NCBI GenBank assembly: GCA_002077065.1
Contig: NAJO01000016.1
Location: 620,001-684,000, forward strand
Direction: 5' to 3'
Length of the DNA stretch: 64,000 bases
Source: Cryoendolithus antarcticus
Lineage: Eukaryota; Ascomycota; Dothideomycetes; Cladosporiales; Cladosporiaceae
Shown: piece by piece, positions 1 to 11,717 of the stretch
How the letters are laid out: each line of letters begins with the position of its first letter
Position numbering within the stretch: position 1 is the first letter of the stretch
Translations under genes and position numbers: made by a program
The notes under the pieces: generated by a model
Database searches by the model: none
What the model was told of the DNA's origin: nothing
What the model saw: only the letters and a program-made list of their open reading frames with translations

Positions 1-1133
1 CGGATTAGTTTCGCCGCCTCGTTCTCGGACTGCGAGGATGCTGGATTACAGGATAGACGTAGGTTCCGGACCAACATCGCAGGTGCTAGATTTCGAATGA
101 ACTTCTGCGCGCCGCTGATGCAGCGCCAGTCGAATGCATCGCCTGCAAAGCTGCGAAGGGCTGAGTAGTCGATCTCAGCGTCCCAGCGAAGTGTCGCTCG
201 TAGCTGATCGAATTTTGAAGCCGGAGATGTGCAAGGATGCGTGTAGTAGCCCAACACCTCCTGGCTCGGAAAATCCGCCGGCACCACAAACCCCGTCTTC
301 CTCCGCGAGAATAGCTTACTCTCATTCGTCCTGACTTCATGCTGCAGCCTGTCTCTCCAAGCCACCAGTCCAGCCTTATCACTCCCCCTCAACGCACACA
401 GATCCTTTCCAAACCCGGCTCTCGCAGCATCGCAAGCCACTTTTGGCCCAGCCCCAGGTATTCCCTCAGGAATATAGTCCCCTCCACTCATCAGCGCCAC
501 CAAAATCATCCCCTCGCGATCGAGCCCACTCTTCTCCAACGTCTCATCGCTCCGGTAGACATTCACATGTGTAGGCACCTTGCTGCTGCCCTCCGGCGTC
601 CAGTTCCGTAGCGTAAGGCTAGCGCCAAACATTAACGTATCCACATCATCGCTCATAACCGCGTCCACAATCCCCTCCCTCTGCAACAAAGCACATTCTG
701 CTTCCGCCTCCCCCGGCGCCACATGAGCCGGAAAGCCGAATTGCTTCAACAGCTGCTTCGCCAGGAACTCGGGTACATTCGCCACCCTCACCCCTGGCCC
801 TCCGACCCTTTTCCCACGCTTCCACGCGGGCTTATTCGGGCCATCGAATACGAACAAGGGGTGGATGTTCAGGCTTAGCAGGCGAAGGAGACGGTAGTAG
901 AAGGTTCGTAAGGCGGGGTTCGAGCCTCCTGAAGCGGCGAGGATCTGGAATAGCCAGATTGAGATGTCTATGGCTAGGCGAAGAGGGCGGTGGTGGGTGC
1001 GGTAGTGGGCTAGGGAGAGGGCGGCGAGGGAGGTGCGGGAGCCGGGGCCGAGCTCTTTCAATATGCTGGGAGGGGTTAGAGAGGGAGGGTGGGCATTGGG
1101 AAGGGAGGGAAGGAGCTACCCGGCGATGCCCAT
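1..1133 (-). CDS. YEN1: YEN1/GEN1-like Holliday-junction resolvase (partial, 5' part)
   Basis: XPG/Rad2-family structure-specific nuclease; the GEN1/Yen1 branch cuts four-way DNA junctions in the nucleus late in the cell cycle. The protein starts MGIAGILKELGPGS, the invariant N-terminal signature, after splicing of a 54-nt intron (1066-1119); the first exon is only 14 nt (1120-1133). Visible motifs in order: AIDISIW (first metal-binding Asp), VFDGPNKPAWKRGKR, GEAEAECALL and SDDVDTLMFG (XPG-I acidic cluster), then GGDYIPEG (helix-hairpin-helix region). The GPNKPAWKRGKR spacing and short XPG-N/XPG-I linker fit GEN1 better than FEN1, EXO1 or Rad2. The reading frame is open to base 1, so the C-terminus lies outside. 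It shares a 284-bp divergent promoter with the next gene. Family membership is very likely; the GEN1 subgroup is likely. Confidence 0.85.
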
Positions 1134-1417
1134 GTTGGAGGAAGCTGCGCCCGTAGGCTGTATGGGTGCTATAAAGTCATTGTTGCAGTACGCTTGAGCT
1201 GATATCGTCGTCGCCACCATGTCGACTCGAGCGGATGCCCCACCACGGAAATCGTGGTTGCTATGGACATCCCCGCGCATAGCAACCAGAAATCGCGTCT
1301 ACGAGCGCGTAAAGATGCGCCACCATTAATGAAGAACATCTATCACTATCGGACTATCGCATGCGCAGATAATCATACACCGGACTACGGCGTGGCAATG
1401 GTCAAGTATTCGCGACG

Positions 1418-4400
1418 ATGACATCCTCGCCGGACTCCCCTGACCCACTCACCCTGCCCTCCTCTCCGCTTGCAAGGAGGAGCTACACCCACGCCCTCGG
1501 CTCGCCTCGGCGTGCTTCCATCTCGCCTTCGAAGACCTTCCACTTGGACACTACGGACCTTCTGCCACGGCAGCTCTCGCCATATCGGCTAAGGGTGACT
1601 GTAGAAGCCGAGCCTCACCCCGACAGTCCGAGGAGACAGAAGCCCGCAATGCAGACCCGGCGTATCGCACTCAAAGGCGGCTCGAGTAGCAGCCCCGCCA
1701 AGGGTGCGCCGGGCGAAGGCAAGCGGAAGCGCAAAGGTACTCCGATCGCTCGTCGCTCGAAGGCTCGTCTGAGCTCGCCAATCCCGGAACCTAAGGTGCA
1801 CGAGTATGAAGACGTCGGCGCAGCTGTGATCCCAGTCGCTCCATCCTCCGAACTCCGTGGACAGCGTATACCCCTTTTGCGCAACACGAAGCGCTTTCAA
1901 CGCCTATCTGCTGCGCGGCAGGAGCTTGATTTGGCACTCCAGGCAGCAGTGGGCTCGTCGTCCCCTCGACCCGCAAGGCTGGGGAAGAGTTCGCCTCACG
2001 CAGGTGAGATGACAGTCGCGAACGAAGACTTTACCATGATCACTGGCGAAAGTCTGGCGAGCATCAAGGAGACGCTGGGAGGTGGCGTTGCAGGAGAACG
2101 GAGTGGTGTTAGTGGGGTGCAGTGGCCGAGCAGCCCACCTGCCTTGGGAATGCGAGGAAGGGTGGAGTGGCCGGACGTGGAGGCAGAGGCAACTGAGGCA
2201 CGGACTGTAGGCTATGATGCTATGAGCTGGGTTCCAACAGGAAAGGCGATTGACCTCACTCGGCATGTGGAGCCGGATGGGGACGACATGAGTATGGGCG
2301 CTGAGAGTTCGGGTGATGAGTATGATGAGGACGAGGTAGCAGAAGATGGCTATGTGGAAGACGAGCCAGGACTTGAGGGAGATGCAGAAGTCGGGGACGT
2401 CGAGGACGATATCTGGGCTGAGGAGGCGTCGCGTTCGATCGAAGATCTTGCGCCGCAAGCCGACAAGTCGATCCTGTCACGGCATCGAGAACCACTTCCC
2501 AGCGTTCCACCGATCTTCTCCGACCAACCAGAGCCACCACGCCGCTCGAAGCTTCCCAGAACCTGGCGACGAGTGTCTGGCAACGACTTTACGTACTCTG
2601 ACTCTCCGGCACATGACTTGGCGAAGGTGGTGCCTGACACTGTGGAGGAAGAGACGAGATCAGACGCAGGGAGCAGGCGGAGTAGTGGCGTACTCACGCC
2701 ACCTAGCACGGACGACGAACGCAGACAGGGTGGCGCGAGTGCAGGTGGCGAAGACGATAGTGCCGAAACTTCTGGACTTACGGAGCCAGAGGACGCAGAC
2801 ACTTTGCTCGAGGCGCAACGGTTACGCCGCCAGCCTCAGAAGCAAGCCGGACCACTCTTGGCCGAGCGGAACACCGACCGTAGTCTCGAAAGCTCTGCTC
2901 TCACAGACAGTAGAGACGAGACGGGTCTTTATTGGCGGCAGTCCGATGTGCATATGAAGGGTCGACCTGTGCCGCAAGCTCGCGCTACGCAGAGGACATG
3001 GAATAGACCTCAAGATCATGAGCTCAGTGACATCTTCGCCATGAACCACACTGACGTGTTGCAAGGGACTCCAGCTCCCGTGGTGGTTGCCAAACAGATG
3101 ACCCCGAAGAACGCTGCACGGGAGGCGAGGAGGGCTGAGCGCAAAGCGAAGCGTGAAGCCACACGAAGAGAGCACACGACGCAGAGCCAGATCGTTACAG
3201 GTACGCGAATCGAGCAGACAACTTACACAGCCTCGCTGGAAGAATCCCACACAACGGCTCTGAGTCTGGCAAGTAAAGCCAGCGATCAGCGGCAGATACT
3301 CGGCGACATGTCCCGAGCAGCGACACCTGCACAATTCAAACCGCAAGCGCTGCCACAGATGGCGACAGTGAACGAGCTGCTTCGCACACAGCAGCAGCGC
3401 CAGGAGGAGCTCGCGCGAGGTCTCGCTGAGTTTGCGCCAAATGCTTGGTCCACTGATGCAAGCATAGCGCCCGCCGAAGTCTCTCAGTCATATGAGGAGC
3501 ACCTCAATCTCGACTCACCGCAGAAGATACGGGTGAAATTCGATGATTCAACGCAACAGACGAGCGATCCACTTGCTCCGCGAATGGCTTACTCGCCGCT
3601 GTTCGACGAGTCGGCAAAGGCTCAGCATCAGCAGATCTATCGAAATCAGGCACCAGTGATTGCACACCAGTACCCAACGCTACCCAGCTTTACGAGCCTG
3701 CTACCAATCGTGGCGTCCGTAGCCGACCTGCAAACCGTAGCGATGGCGAAGGTCTCGAGAGTCACGACAGCCATGTCCAACCTCAAGTCTGCGTTATGGT
3801 ACCCATTCCCCGACCCATCCATTCCACTTCCGGCAGCCAATATCGTAGTGCCAGCCACGCCTCGCATGCGACCTGCCAAGCTCCTGACGCCCACGACACC
3901 CTTCCCACAACAGACGTACCTCTCCCGAGACCGCCGCACGCAGCTGCGCAAACGGTACGGCGTGATCCCCTTCACACACCCCTTCACGCTGGTGCACATG
4001 CGCACACTGCACCGTATGCTGCTCTCCACGATGCGGGAGCCAGATACCCTGATCTCCCACCGCAGTCTCCCAATGCATCTGGCTGCGCTGGTCAACACCG
4101 TCGTCCCCACGCCCGACGAGCGGGAGTTCGTCTTTACGAAACAGTGCGGAGGTATCGTGGAGGCGTTCATGGCGCTTTTGGTTGATGAGAGTGTTGTAAA
4201 GGCTATGGACAGCGGTGAAGTGGGCTTCCTTGGGGACAAGGAGGCGAGGAGGGAGAGAGGTGTCATGGGTGGCAGGCAACCGGACGAGGTCGTTTGGGAG
4301 GATGAAGTGGCGGATGGAACGGTGATCGAGTGGGAGTGGGTCGTCAGCGCGCTCGGAGGAGCTGTATTGATTGAGGAGGGGAAGAAGGAGAAGGCGACAA

Positions 4401-4420
4401 TTGCATTGGAACGCGCATAA
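1418..4420 (+). CDS. hypothetical 1000-aa low-complexity, probably nuclear protein
   Basis: Single-exon frame from a clear ATG to TAA. I do not recognise a named family. The N-terminus is Ser/Pro-rich and contains YRLRVTVEAEP followed by a basic stretch KGAPGEGKRKRKGTPIARR, which resembles fungal proteins annotated as AT-hook or AT-DNA-binding proteins (memory, not checked). The middle (about residues 280-350) is strongly acidic, and residues 560-600 carry a charged Lys/Arg/Glu helix (AAREARRAERKAKREATRRE). The C-terminal third (from about 760) is better ordered, with TYLSRDRRTQLRKRYGVIP and a hydrophobic/aromatic stretch around HPFTLVHMRTLHRMLL, and is probably the folded, conserved part. 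There is no signal peptide and no convincing membrane helix. Chromatin or nuclear role is inference. Confidence 0.8.
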   Translation: MTSSPDSPDPLTLPSSPLARRSYTHALGSPRRASISPSKTFHLDTTDLLPRQLSPYRLRVTVEAEPHPDSPRRQKPAMQTRRIALKGGSSSSPAKGAPGEGKRKRKGTPIARRSKARLSSPIPEPKVHEYEDVGAAVIPVAPSSELRGQRIPLLRNTKRFQRLSAARQELDLALQAAVGSSSPRPARLGKSSPHAGEMTVANEDFTMITGESLASIKETLGGGVAGERSGVSGVQWPSSPPALGMRGRVEWPDVEAEATEARTVGYDAMSWVPTGKAIDLTRHVEPDGDDMSMGAESSGDEYDEDEVAEDGYVEDEPGLEGDAEVGDVEDDIWAEEASRSIEDLAPQADKSILSRHREPLPSVPPIFSDQPEPPRRSKLPRTWRRVSGNDFTYSDSPAHDLAKVVPDTVEEETRSDAGSRRSSGVLTPPSTDDERRQGGASAGGEDDSAETSGLTEPEDADTLLEAQRLRRQPQKQAGPLLAERNTDRSLESSALTDSRDETGLYWRQSDVHMKGRPVPQARATQRTWNRPQDHELSDIFAMNHTDVLQGTPAPVVVAKQMTPKNAAREARRAERKAKREATRREHTTQSQIVTGTRIEQTTYTASLEESHTTALSLASKASDQRQILGDMSRAATPAQFKPQALPQMATVNELLRTQQQRQEELARGLAEFAPNAWSTDASIAPAEVSQSYEEHLNLDSPQKIRVKFDDSTQQTSDPLAPRMAYSPLFDESAKAQHQQIYRNQAPVIAHQYPTLPSFTSLLPIVASVADLQTVAMAKVSRVTTAMSNLKSALWYPFPDPSIPLPAANIVVPATPRMRPAKLLTPTTPFPQQTYLSRDRRTQLRKRYGVIPFTHPFTLVHMRTLHRMLLSTMREPDTLISHRSLPMHLAALVNTVVPTPDEREFVFTKQCGGIVEAFMALLVDESVVKAMDSGEVGFLGDKEARRERGVMGGRQPDEVVWEDEVADGTVIEWEWVVSALGGAVLIEEGKKEKATIALERA

Positions 4421-4489
4421 TGACTTTGACGAATTGTACGACGCTTGAGACGTGAGAGAAGACTTCTGTTAACCTGCACAATATCAATC

Positions 4490-5656
4490 CTACAGCTTCG
4501 CCGTAGCTTCTCTGTTTGCTTGGTAGGGCCGTATCGTGAAGCCCACCCGGGGAAAATGTATCCGCACAGCAACTTCCGGTGGGCCATCCTTCAATTCGAC
4601 AGGTGTGATGACGACTTCTTCGGGTGAGAGCGCAACGATCTTACCAATCGTCGGACTAGGGTACTTGTCAGCACCAATATTGGCGTCTGCAATGGGGACT
4701 ACTCACCTAGACCGGCCTGTATCGTCTGGTGCGATACTGACCACCGCCCCTTCCCCAAACCCACACTTCTCATCAAGCTCTACATGACCCTTCCTCGGCG
4801 TAGGCAACAGTAGCGACTTCCGCCCAAGCGCTGGCGCTTCTTGCAGACTCTTCAAGACGCCGTCCCACTCCGCATTCTTGCGCTCGACATCCGGCAACCT
4901 CTCCATAAATCTCTCAAGCCTCTCATACCAAGCCCACAGTCCCGGATATCGTTGAGCGTTGAATACTGCGTCCGCGCCATCGGCTGCTGTGTCTGAAGTG
5001 CCACCAGCAGTCAAGTTCCCAATGAGACGGCCTTTGGCGATGTCGCTGCCCCACTGGAGCTGATAGAAGAGGCTGATGTCTGCTAAGCTTGGTGAGGGTG
5101 TTGAGAAGATCCAGCCTTCGCCTAGGTCGGTGAACTGGGGTTCGAGGATCGAGAGCTGCGTGTCCAGGCGGGCCAAGTTCTCGGGGACTTTCGCTTCTAA
5201 CTTATCGGCGTCCAGAGGATGACCGATAAGGTTGGCGCGATCGATGCCAAAGTGCGTTCGCCAGACTGCTGCAGGGATGAGACCAGTAGTCACGCGAAAG
5301 AGTGCGCGATCAGTCCAGTAGCTTGCCCATCCCCTCACTAGTCCCTTGTTATCTCGTCCATCCGTCGCCCGTGGGTACAACGCCCCATAGCCTTCGCTCT
5401 CCGAAAAGAAGTACTCCAGTGCTTCCGTGATGAGGGAGGTATCGCAGTAAATGTCCCTTCCAATGGCTAGCACCGGAATTTTGCGATACGTGAGGCCAAA
5501 TGTCTTTGTCAAGAGCGGACGAGGCAGCATGGAGGGTACGGGGATGAAAGCGTAGGGGATCTGCTTGAGGCGGAGGCAGTGTCGGATTTTGATGGTGAAG
5601 GTAGAGGCTTCGTAGCCGAAGAGGAGGACCCCGGAAGTGGAAGGATGGGAGGACAT
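4490..5656 (-). CDS. glutathione S-transferase-like protein, two exons
   Basis: Exons 4707-5656 and 4490-4655, joined across a 51-nt GT-AG intron; 371 aa. The N-terminal part is a thioredoxin-fold GST domain (LLFGYEASTFTIKIRHCL, then RKIPVLAIG with the cis-Pro and DTSLITEALE) followed by an all-helical C-terminal half with PSLADISLFYQLQW. After the intron the protein continues as a beta-rich tail (SPTIGKIVALSPEEVVITP) ending REATAKL, so it is longer than a standard GST (about 220 aa); similar two-part fungal proteins exist. The start is the ATG at 5656, giving MSSHPSTSG; the longer open frame begins with GTG at 5689. Substrate unknown; conjugation or reduction of electrophiles is inferred from family. 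The tail is convergent with the preceding gene, 69 bp away. Confidence 0.85.
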
Positions 5657-7833
5657 GGTTGCAATAAAGGAAATCTTACGGGAAAACACAGAGATGACGA
5701 GGACTCAGACATATGCCCTGGACAGTGATGGGGTTAGTACGAGGGACATGCTGGAGAGATATAATGTGAATCGAAGAGCATCGCGGTCGAAAGGTGAGGT
5801 CAAGCTGTGCTGAACCTCGGCTCACATCATTATATGGAATCCTCGCCGTACTAGCAACAAGCAAACAACTCTCGAGAGGCGAGGTGCCTGGCGCACGTCG
5901 GTATAGTCGGCAGAGATCTCTGAAAACTGGTCGGCCAGCGCATGGAAAATATAATGGGAAGATGGAGGTGCACACGAAGGTCAGGAGAGTAATGAGGTTC
6001 GGGAGGTGGCGTGGTGCCGCGGCATGCCAAGACTTGACTTGGTCCCCTATTTTGTTTTCATCCGCCTGATCTGCGTCGAGAACGTTGTTAGATTTAAGGC
6101 ATCATTCGCTGTGATTGTAGAGCATGCTTCGAGAGACCCAGACTGTAAGTCAGCCTCCCGGTCTGCACGTACGAGCAACTCATACCCGGAACGGACACCC
6201 ACGCAACCCAGCCCCCGGCTACGTGCATATGGCAGGCAGCACACGCCCAAGATCCGCGTTCTACAAAACCCGGTACGATCTTGTAACGCAGTCAATATAG
6301 TGCTGACAGCTGCTCGCACGACATGTCCACAGTGAACGCGTCATTACGCGCCTTCTAGATACTCCAAAACTCGCCCTCGGCCATATCATCCGACGAATTG
6401 GACGAGGGCGACGGTGGCTTGCAGTTGACAGCGGTAACGTGCCGACTGAACGAACGGTGGTACAGAATAGCGGTCTGTTCGTGCATTCTAGAATGCGTCC
6501 GATGGTCTTGCCGGGAGACAGAGCGGGCCTTCAGGCCACTGCATCTGCGAACGCCTGGTCTGAGCCTCGAGCAAGCCATGATGATCAATCGGAGAGTGCA
6601 TGGAGGAATCTTCCAACTTGCGCTCTGGTGATTACCTCAAAGCTGGCGAGCTCTGGTGCGGATATGCTCAAGGGCAGTCCATACTCAGTGCAACGGCCTC
6701 GGCACAACCTGTCGAGTCTCATAGCTACGAATGGCGGACCTCCATCACACAGTCTGACACAGCCGCTCCCGGCCGTCGGCGCTTTGACGATTGGCTGATG
6801 TCCTACTGTGCCCGCGTAGGGGAATCAGGTCATGGCTCGGGACCGCTTGCCGGCGAACTAGTCCTGCAAGCTGGTGGAGTAGCGTGGCTATCCGTTTGAC
6901 CAATGTTCATCTTGTATACGAGACCTCATGTCTTGAAATGGCTAAGTGCACTGGTGAATCAGCAGAGAGCCATTCACCTACAAGTCCCAGCATAAAGGCT
7001 GCTTCTCTGACCTTCTGCAGGACAACCAACGGGCAGCTAAGTAATTGAGAACGTTCCCGCTTCCCATTCGTTTTCCGTTCTGCCGGTACGAGCACTGACA
7101 CGAGCGTGGACTCTCCGTGCGCATAGCACAGTGGAGCTGGTCATGGCAATGACAGCGGGGTCTCACAAAGTGCGTGGGCAGCAGCCTAATTCGTCGAGGT
7201 ATGGTAAGACTGCGCTCTGGCAGATCTCACCTCGAGCGGCAGCGCTAAGCATACTGTTCTGTCCTCGGACGCTGCAACGCCTCGCAAACGCACATCCGAT
7301 GCCCTTTGGGATCATGGAGTTGTACTCCCAAGCATAAAGGTTCCCCTCAACACCGCCCAAGACACTCGAGCGGCTAGCTCATCACAAATTCTTGCTGGTA
7401 CGACTCTCTGATCGTTGACTTCGGCCAGCTCGGCAGGCAAACGCATTTCCACATTGTATGAGCCAACAGTGCAGCAAGCATATGCGTAGCTCCTGCTTTG
7501 TCCCACACCGCAAACTCTTTGCATCTGCCTTGACTAACCACACACACACCCTTGCAACCCAGCAATTGCACATCAACCTTAGCGAGACATGTACGGACCG
7601 ACTCTTTGCTGCACGTTCAAAGCCAGTCTTTGACCTCCCGACAAGACATTGCGGGCCGCGGCGTCCTTCTATTTGGCCTTTCTGCACGTTCCTGTAAGAT
7701 CGCGCACTATGACCGGATGGCTGAGACTCTACCCTGTACTATAAGGTTCATGCCCTCGTCCTTGAGGTAGGCAGTGCCTTCTTCACCGCTGCATTCGTTG
7801 CTGTTTGTACATTCAAGTCTTTGCTGTTCCACG
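5657..7833. other. 2.2-kb gene-free stretch
   Basis: Between the divergently arranged GST-like gene and the APSES gene. Only short, compositionally unconvincing frames are present on both strands; none shows a family motif, and I could not link any by plausible introns. It most likely holds the long promoters of the two flanking genes; long upstream regions are common for APSES regulators. A lineage-specific RNA or short gene cannot be excluded. Confidence 0.5.
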
Positions 7834-9654
7834 ATGTCGGGCACTCTCTCTGCGCAGCAAGATCCTCCTTCGTCTACCAGCACTGAGCACGGTAGTCGTC
7901 ATGATAGTGTTGCACACGACTCTGTCACAGACGTACCGCCATCCAAGATGCTGACCATCAACGCTTTACTGAACCCGGAAATCTCAGAGTGTCGCGAAAT
8001 CATCTGTACCGGCCGGCCTCTAACTCCAGCGCCGACCACTGAGCCTTCCACACCTGCATCTACATCTCAGTCGGCGACATTCTCTGCTGGTGCTTCTGCT
8101 CGCCGTTCAAAGCTCACAAAGGACGCTGCTGTTTTTGCGCGCGGTGCACCGCAGGGCCAAGTCAACTACGACACATTCGAGTGTACCTCGGAGTCGATCT
8201 GCCTCGCATCTTCTCAGCAAGAAGAGCTCACGCAGCAGCATGAGCATTTCGATGTTTTCCCTTCGGGTCAAGGCGACGCTGGTCTAATTCGCGAGTATGT
8301 CCGCCACATCCCATACTCGAGTGAGAAGAAGGGCTTCTTCGACAAGACTGGCAGAGAGGCGTTCGAAGGTAGGCTGATAGATTCAGCTGTCTTTATTTAC
8401 CTCCTGCTGACTCATGTCTAGTCTTCCAGTACACCTTCAGCGTGCCCGATGATCCGGATAGACGCACCCACGTCGTCATGTGGGACTATCAGATCGGTCT
8501 TGTTCGCATCACGCCCTTCTTCAAATCCTGCAAGAACTTCACCAAGGTTTGCTCACGTGACTGATCGTCCTCTACGAAGCATTGCTGACATACCACCACA
8601 GACAAGTCCAGCCAAAGCTCTGAACGCTAATCGCGGCTTGCGCGATCTATCGCACAGCATCACGGGCGGCGCACTCGCAGCGCAAGGTTACTGGATCCCA
8701 TACGCCTGCGCCCGTGCACTGTGTCTCACGTTCGCCTACGAGATACGCTGGGCGCTCACTCCAATCTTTGGCCATTCGTTCATCAAAGAGTGTCTACGCC
8801 CAGAGCATTCCGACTACAGAAGCTTCAAGATCAATCCGGAGATTGTCAGGAACGCGGAGTTGGAGGCAGAGTCGTGGAAAGCGACTGCTAGTCGTTTTGG
8901 GACACCTGTCAGTGCCACATTCGCCGGGTCGAAGGCAATGCCACCCACTCCTGCTCCTCAAGAGAGCCAGATGGCGCGGCCAAAGAGAGAGAGACCAACG
9001 TTCAAGTCCGGCTCCCTCTTCGCTAACAGCAGAGGTAGATCATCCTTCGACTGCCAAGATGACGACGACATTCTCGACTCCCCATCGTTATCTCCCAAAT
9101 CCTCGCTAGTCTCGCTCGCCCCGAAAACATCATCGGGCTGGGCTACGATCAACCGTCCTAGGAGACTTCTGCCTGCACCACCTCACAATTCGCCAACCAG
9201 CGGTACATCCGCTCTGTATGGGTCATCGATGCGATCCACAGGCACTACGCCCAAGCATCACTCATCCTCCTGGCGCGATCTTAATGGTTCGCCGGCGCCA
9301 AACCATCCTGTCAAACGTCGTGCTGCCGACCTCGACGAGGACTACGAGGACGAGCTCAAGTCACCCTCATCAAGCAGTGCCGGCTCTGCACATGGCGAAG
9401 TCATTACATCGCCGCCTCCTTCGCCCGTCGAGCCGCAGCCAAAGCGCCTTCGTCAGGCGCCGGCTTCCATCAACAACCTGTCAAACAGTGAGAAACAGAC
9501 GTCGATGCGCGTCGATGCGCAGGACATGCGTGCAGCGAACTGGCTGCTACAACTGAGTGTTGAGGATACCCACTTGGGCCACGGACCAAGTGCTGAGGAG
9601 AAGACAGCGGGAAAGAGAATTTCAAAGGGTAAGGGTAGTAGGTCTGTCGCTTGA
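7834..9654 (+). CDS. APSES-type DNA-binding regulator, Xbp1-like
   Basis: Exons 7834-8368, 8422-8546 and 8602-9654; introns of 53 and 55 nt; 570 aa. The conserved KilA-N/APSES region spans the introns: [12 protein letters not shown], then [18 protein letters not shown], then [21 protein letters not shown] and [21 protein letters not shown]. The WDYxIGLVR and [14 protein letters not shown] signatures are those of the Xbp1 branch rather than StuA or Mbp1/Swi6 types. Residues before it include [10 protein letters not shown], a short motif seen in related proteins. The C-terminal half is disordered Ser/Pro-rich with [16 protein letters not shown], a likely nuclear localisation signal. Yeast Xbp1 is a stress-induced repressor; the target set here is unknown. 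The start is the ATG at 7834; an upstream frame opens only with GTG. Confidence 0.9.
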
Positions 9655-9861
9655 GGGTTATTGCTGCGCCCAGAAGTTGGAAGCTCTGGTGTTTGCCGCA
9701 TGGCGCAATGACATGGAGATGTCAAAGCTCCGTGCGGCGCAGATGAACACATTCAATCTCTACCAATTCGCGACGGCAGTGTTCACAGCATTATTACAGC
9801 TAGGCAGTATGCACAGAGACTTGGACAAGAGACCGAGGTCTTCATACGCTACCATTCAGAC

Positions 9862-11174
9862 TTATTCAAGAGCAGCAGCTGCCACAGATCGACTTTGCCA
9901 CTCTTTTGCACCTTTGTAGCCACAGTTGTAGTCCATGAACTCATCCGGACGCAGAGTCACTTCACTACTTCCCTTCGCTGTGGCTGGCTTTGTCGAATCA
10001 CGACTGTACTCCTGGATTAAGCTAGCCCTCTCGTACCGGCACTGAAAGACCTTGCTCAATATCTCCTCCACATCCTCTCGATTTGGTATGCCGTGTACGT
10101 CTTCGAAGTATGCACCCAGCGCCTCTGCGTCCTCGAAAGCCTGGCTTGCACCTTGCCCTTGCGTTGGCAGCATCGCATGCGCGGCGTCGCCGATCAATAT
10201 CACTCTGCCCTTCGTCCACGTCTTCAACGGATCAATGTCGCGTAGCTGCCAGAGCCCTAAGTCCTTGGCCTGTGCGAAGACGGCCTTCATCCACTCGGGA
10301 AACTCCTTGTAGGTCTCGAGCATCTGGCCGAGGTCGCCTCTTGACACCCAAGACTGCTTGCTGTCTGCGTCTTCTTGCAGTTTCCCGTCCGGGACCAGGC
10401 CGACAATGCTATATGAACTTCCCTCTCGGGCTGGACCCATGATCAGGCGACAACTATGAGCCAGCATCATGGTCGTGAATGGCTTTGCGGGCTGCAACAA
10501 AGCGGTGAACTCGGGCGCCTCCTTGGCAAGAACGTCCGTAGGAATGACCATTCTGTAAGCGCTGAAGCCAGTAGGTATGGCTTTAACCTCGCAGCCAATG
10601 ACGCTGCTACGGATTGAGCTGTGTATACCATCAGCCGCAACTATCAAGTCTGCGACAAGCTGGTCGCCGCTCTCGAGAGATACAGTGCCTTCCAATGGGT
10701 CACAGTCGACTACCTGTACGCCCATTTAGTACTGCAATCACAGATCGAGCGCAAGTGCGAACTTACCTTCGAAGATGTGCGAATCACTGCTGGCTGCCCA
10801 GCCCTGTTTTTGGAAGTGGCAGCTCGAAGTAAGCATGCGTGCAAGTCCTGGCGATGATACATCACTCTGTCGCCGCCGTACTCTGTCTTGCTGACCAATG
10901 GCACGGTGTTCACCAGCTTGCCCTCAACATTGAAGATCCTGAAGCCATGGTCGATCATTCCCCGAGCCTCCTTGACACTGTCAACGCCCCACTCTCGTTG
11001 CAAGATAGCGCTCGCGTTTGGTTGCAACGAAATGGTCGCTCCGATCTCAGACGCCAGCCTTGACTGTTCCAGAATGGTAATTTCGCGGCCTGGCGCCCGC
11101 AGTGCTATCGCAGCTGCCAAACCTGCGATACCGCCGCCGCAGATGATGATCCGGAATGGCGTTGACAAGGGCAT
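9862..11174 (-). CDS. FAD-dependent monooxygenase (salicylate hydroxylase-like, group A)
   Basis: Exons 10767-11174 and 9862-10713, intron 53 nt, 419 aa, a normal length for single-component aromatic hydroxylases. Flavoprotein signatures: Rossmann motif IIICGGGIAGLAAAIAL near the N-terminus, the DG motif LIVAADGIHSSIRS, and the second FAD motif VILIGDAAHAMLPTQGQG followed by ASQAFEDAEALG. These enzymes use NAD(P)H and oxygen to hydroxylate an aromatic or related ring. No signal peptide, so cytosolic. It is transcribed divergently from dioxygenase 1 across a 543-bp region carrying a perfect 12-bp palindrome, which suggests co-regulation with the cluster. The start at 11174 gives MPLSTPFRIIICGGG directly ahead of the Rossmann strand. 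The substrate cannot be read from sequence. Confidence 0.92.
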
Positions 11175-11717
11175 TTTGCGTACTCTGTGAAGTATTTGCG
11201 ACGCCGAGAGCCAGAACACCAAGCCAGATACACGAGCGTAATGTGGGAGAAGACATCTTAGGTCGTTGGTCCGTTAATTTGCCTTTGCTTGTATGCTCGA
11301 GCTCTACTCTTGTAGTCGGGTACGCATCCGGCGTGGAGAAACAGTGAATGGGCTGGATTTGAGCCGTCGAATCACGCAACGGCAAGTCTGTTCTCACCTG
11401 CTGGGCCCTAGACACCTAGACTGGGTACAGACTTCAAGACGACGACATTGCCCACAGAAGCCGATCGGCTGACGTGGGCCGTACTCAGCAGAAGGATGCA
11501 CTGCTGAATCCATTCACCGGATAGTGGGCGATCCTAAACAGCCAAACGGTCTCGCTTACTGGCCACCTTCAGTCTGGCCATGTCGTAACATGTGGACGTT
11601 CTCGGCGGTGCTATTTCAACATCTACCTCTCCATGATCCAACGCTGCCTGCCCTACTCCCGAGACTTCCAAGTCAAGAGAACAAGTGCGTTCTACGAAGA
11701 AGCCGACATTTGGAACA
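11175..11717. promoter_or_regulatory. divergent promoter between monooxygenase and dioxygenase 1
   Basis: 543 bp between two start codons pointing away from each other. No coding frame of its own is convincing. It contains the palindrome AGCCGATCGGCT at 11459-11470, whose CCG/CGG triplets suit a Zn2Cys6 dimer. Promoter identity follows from gene orientation; the binding site is inference. Confidence 0.5.
11459..11470. promoter_or_regulatory. 12-bp perfect palindrome AGCCGATCGGCT, candidate operator
   Basis: Self-complementary over all 12 bases, with CCG and CGG separated by two bases. The hexamer GCCGAT recurs in the MFS promoter (as a spaced inverted pair) and upstream of dioxygenase 2. A candidate site for the cluster's own Zn2Cys6 protein; unproven. 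Confidence 0.3.

Noticed and set aside
1589..2458. Long minus-strand frames opposite the 1000-aa protein
   Set aside because: They are antisense shadows of a GC-rich coding exon, without motifs or sensible composition.
6439..6899. Plus-strand frames in the gene-free stretch upstream of the APSES gene
   Set aside because: No family motif, no plausible splice partners, ordinary random-frame composition.
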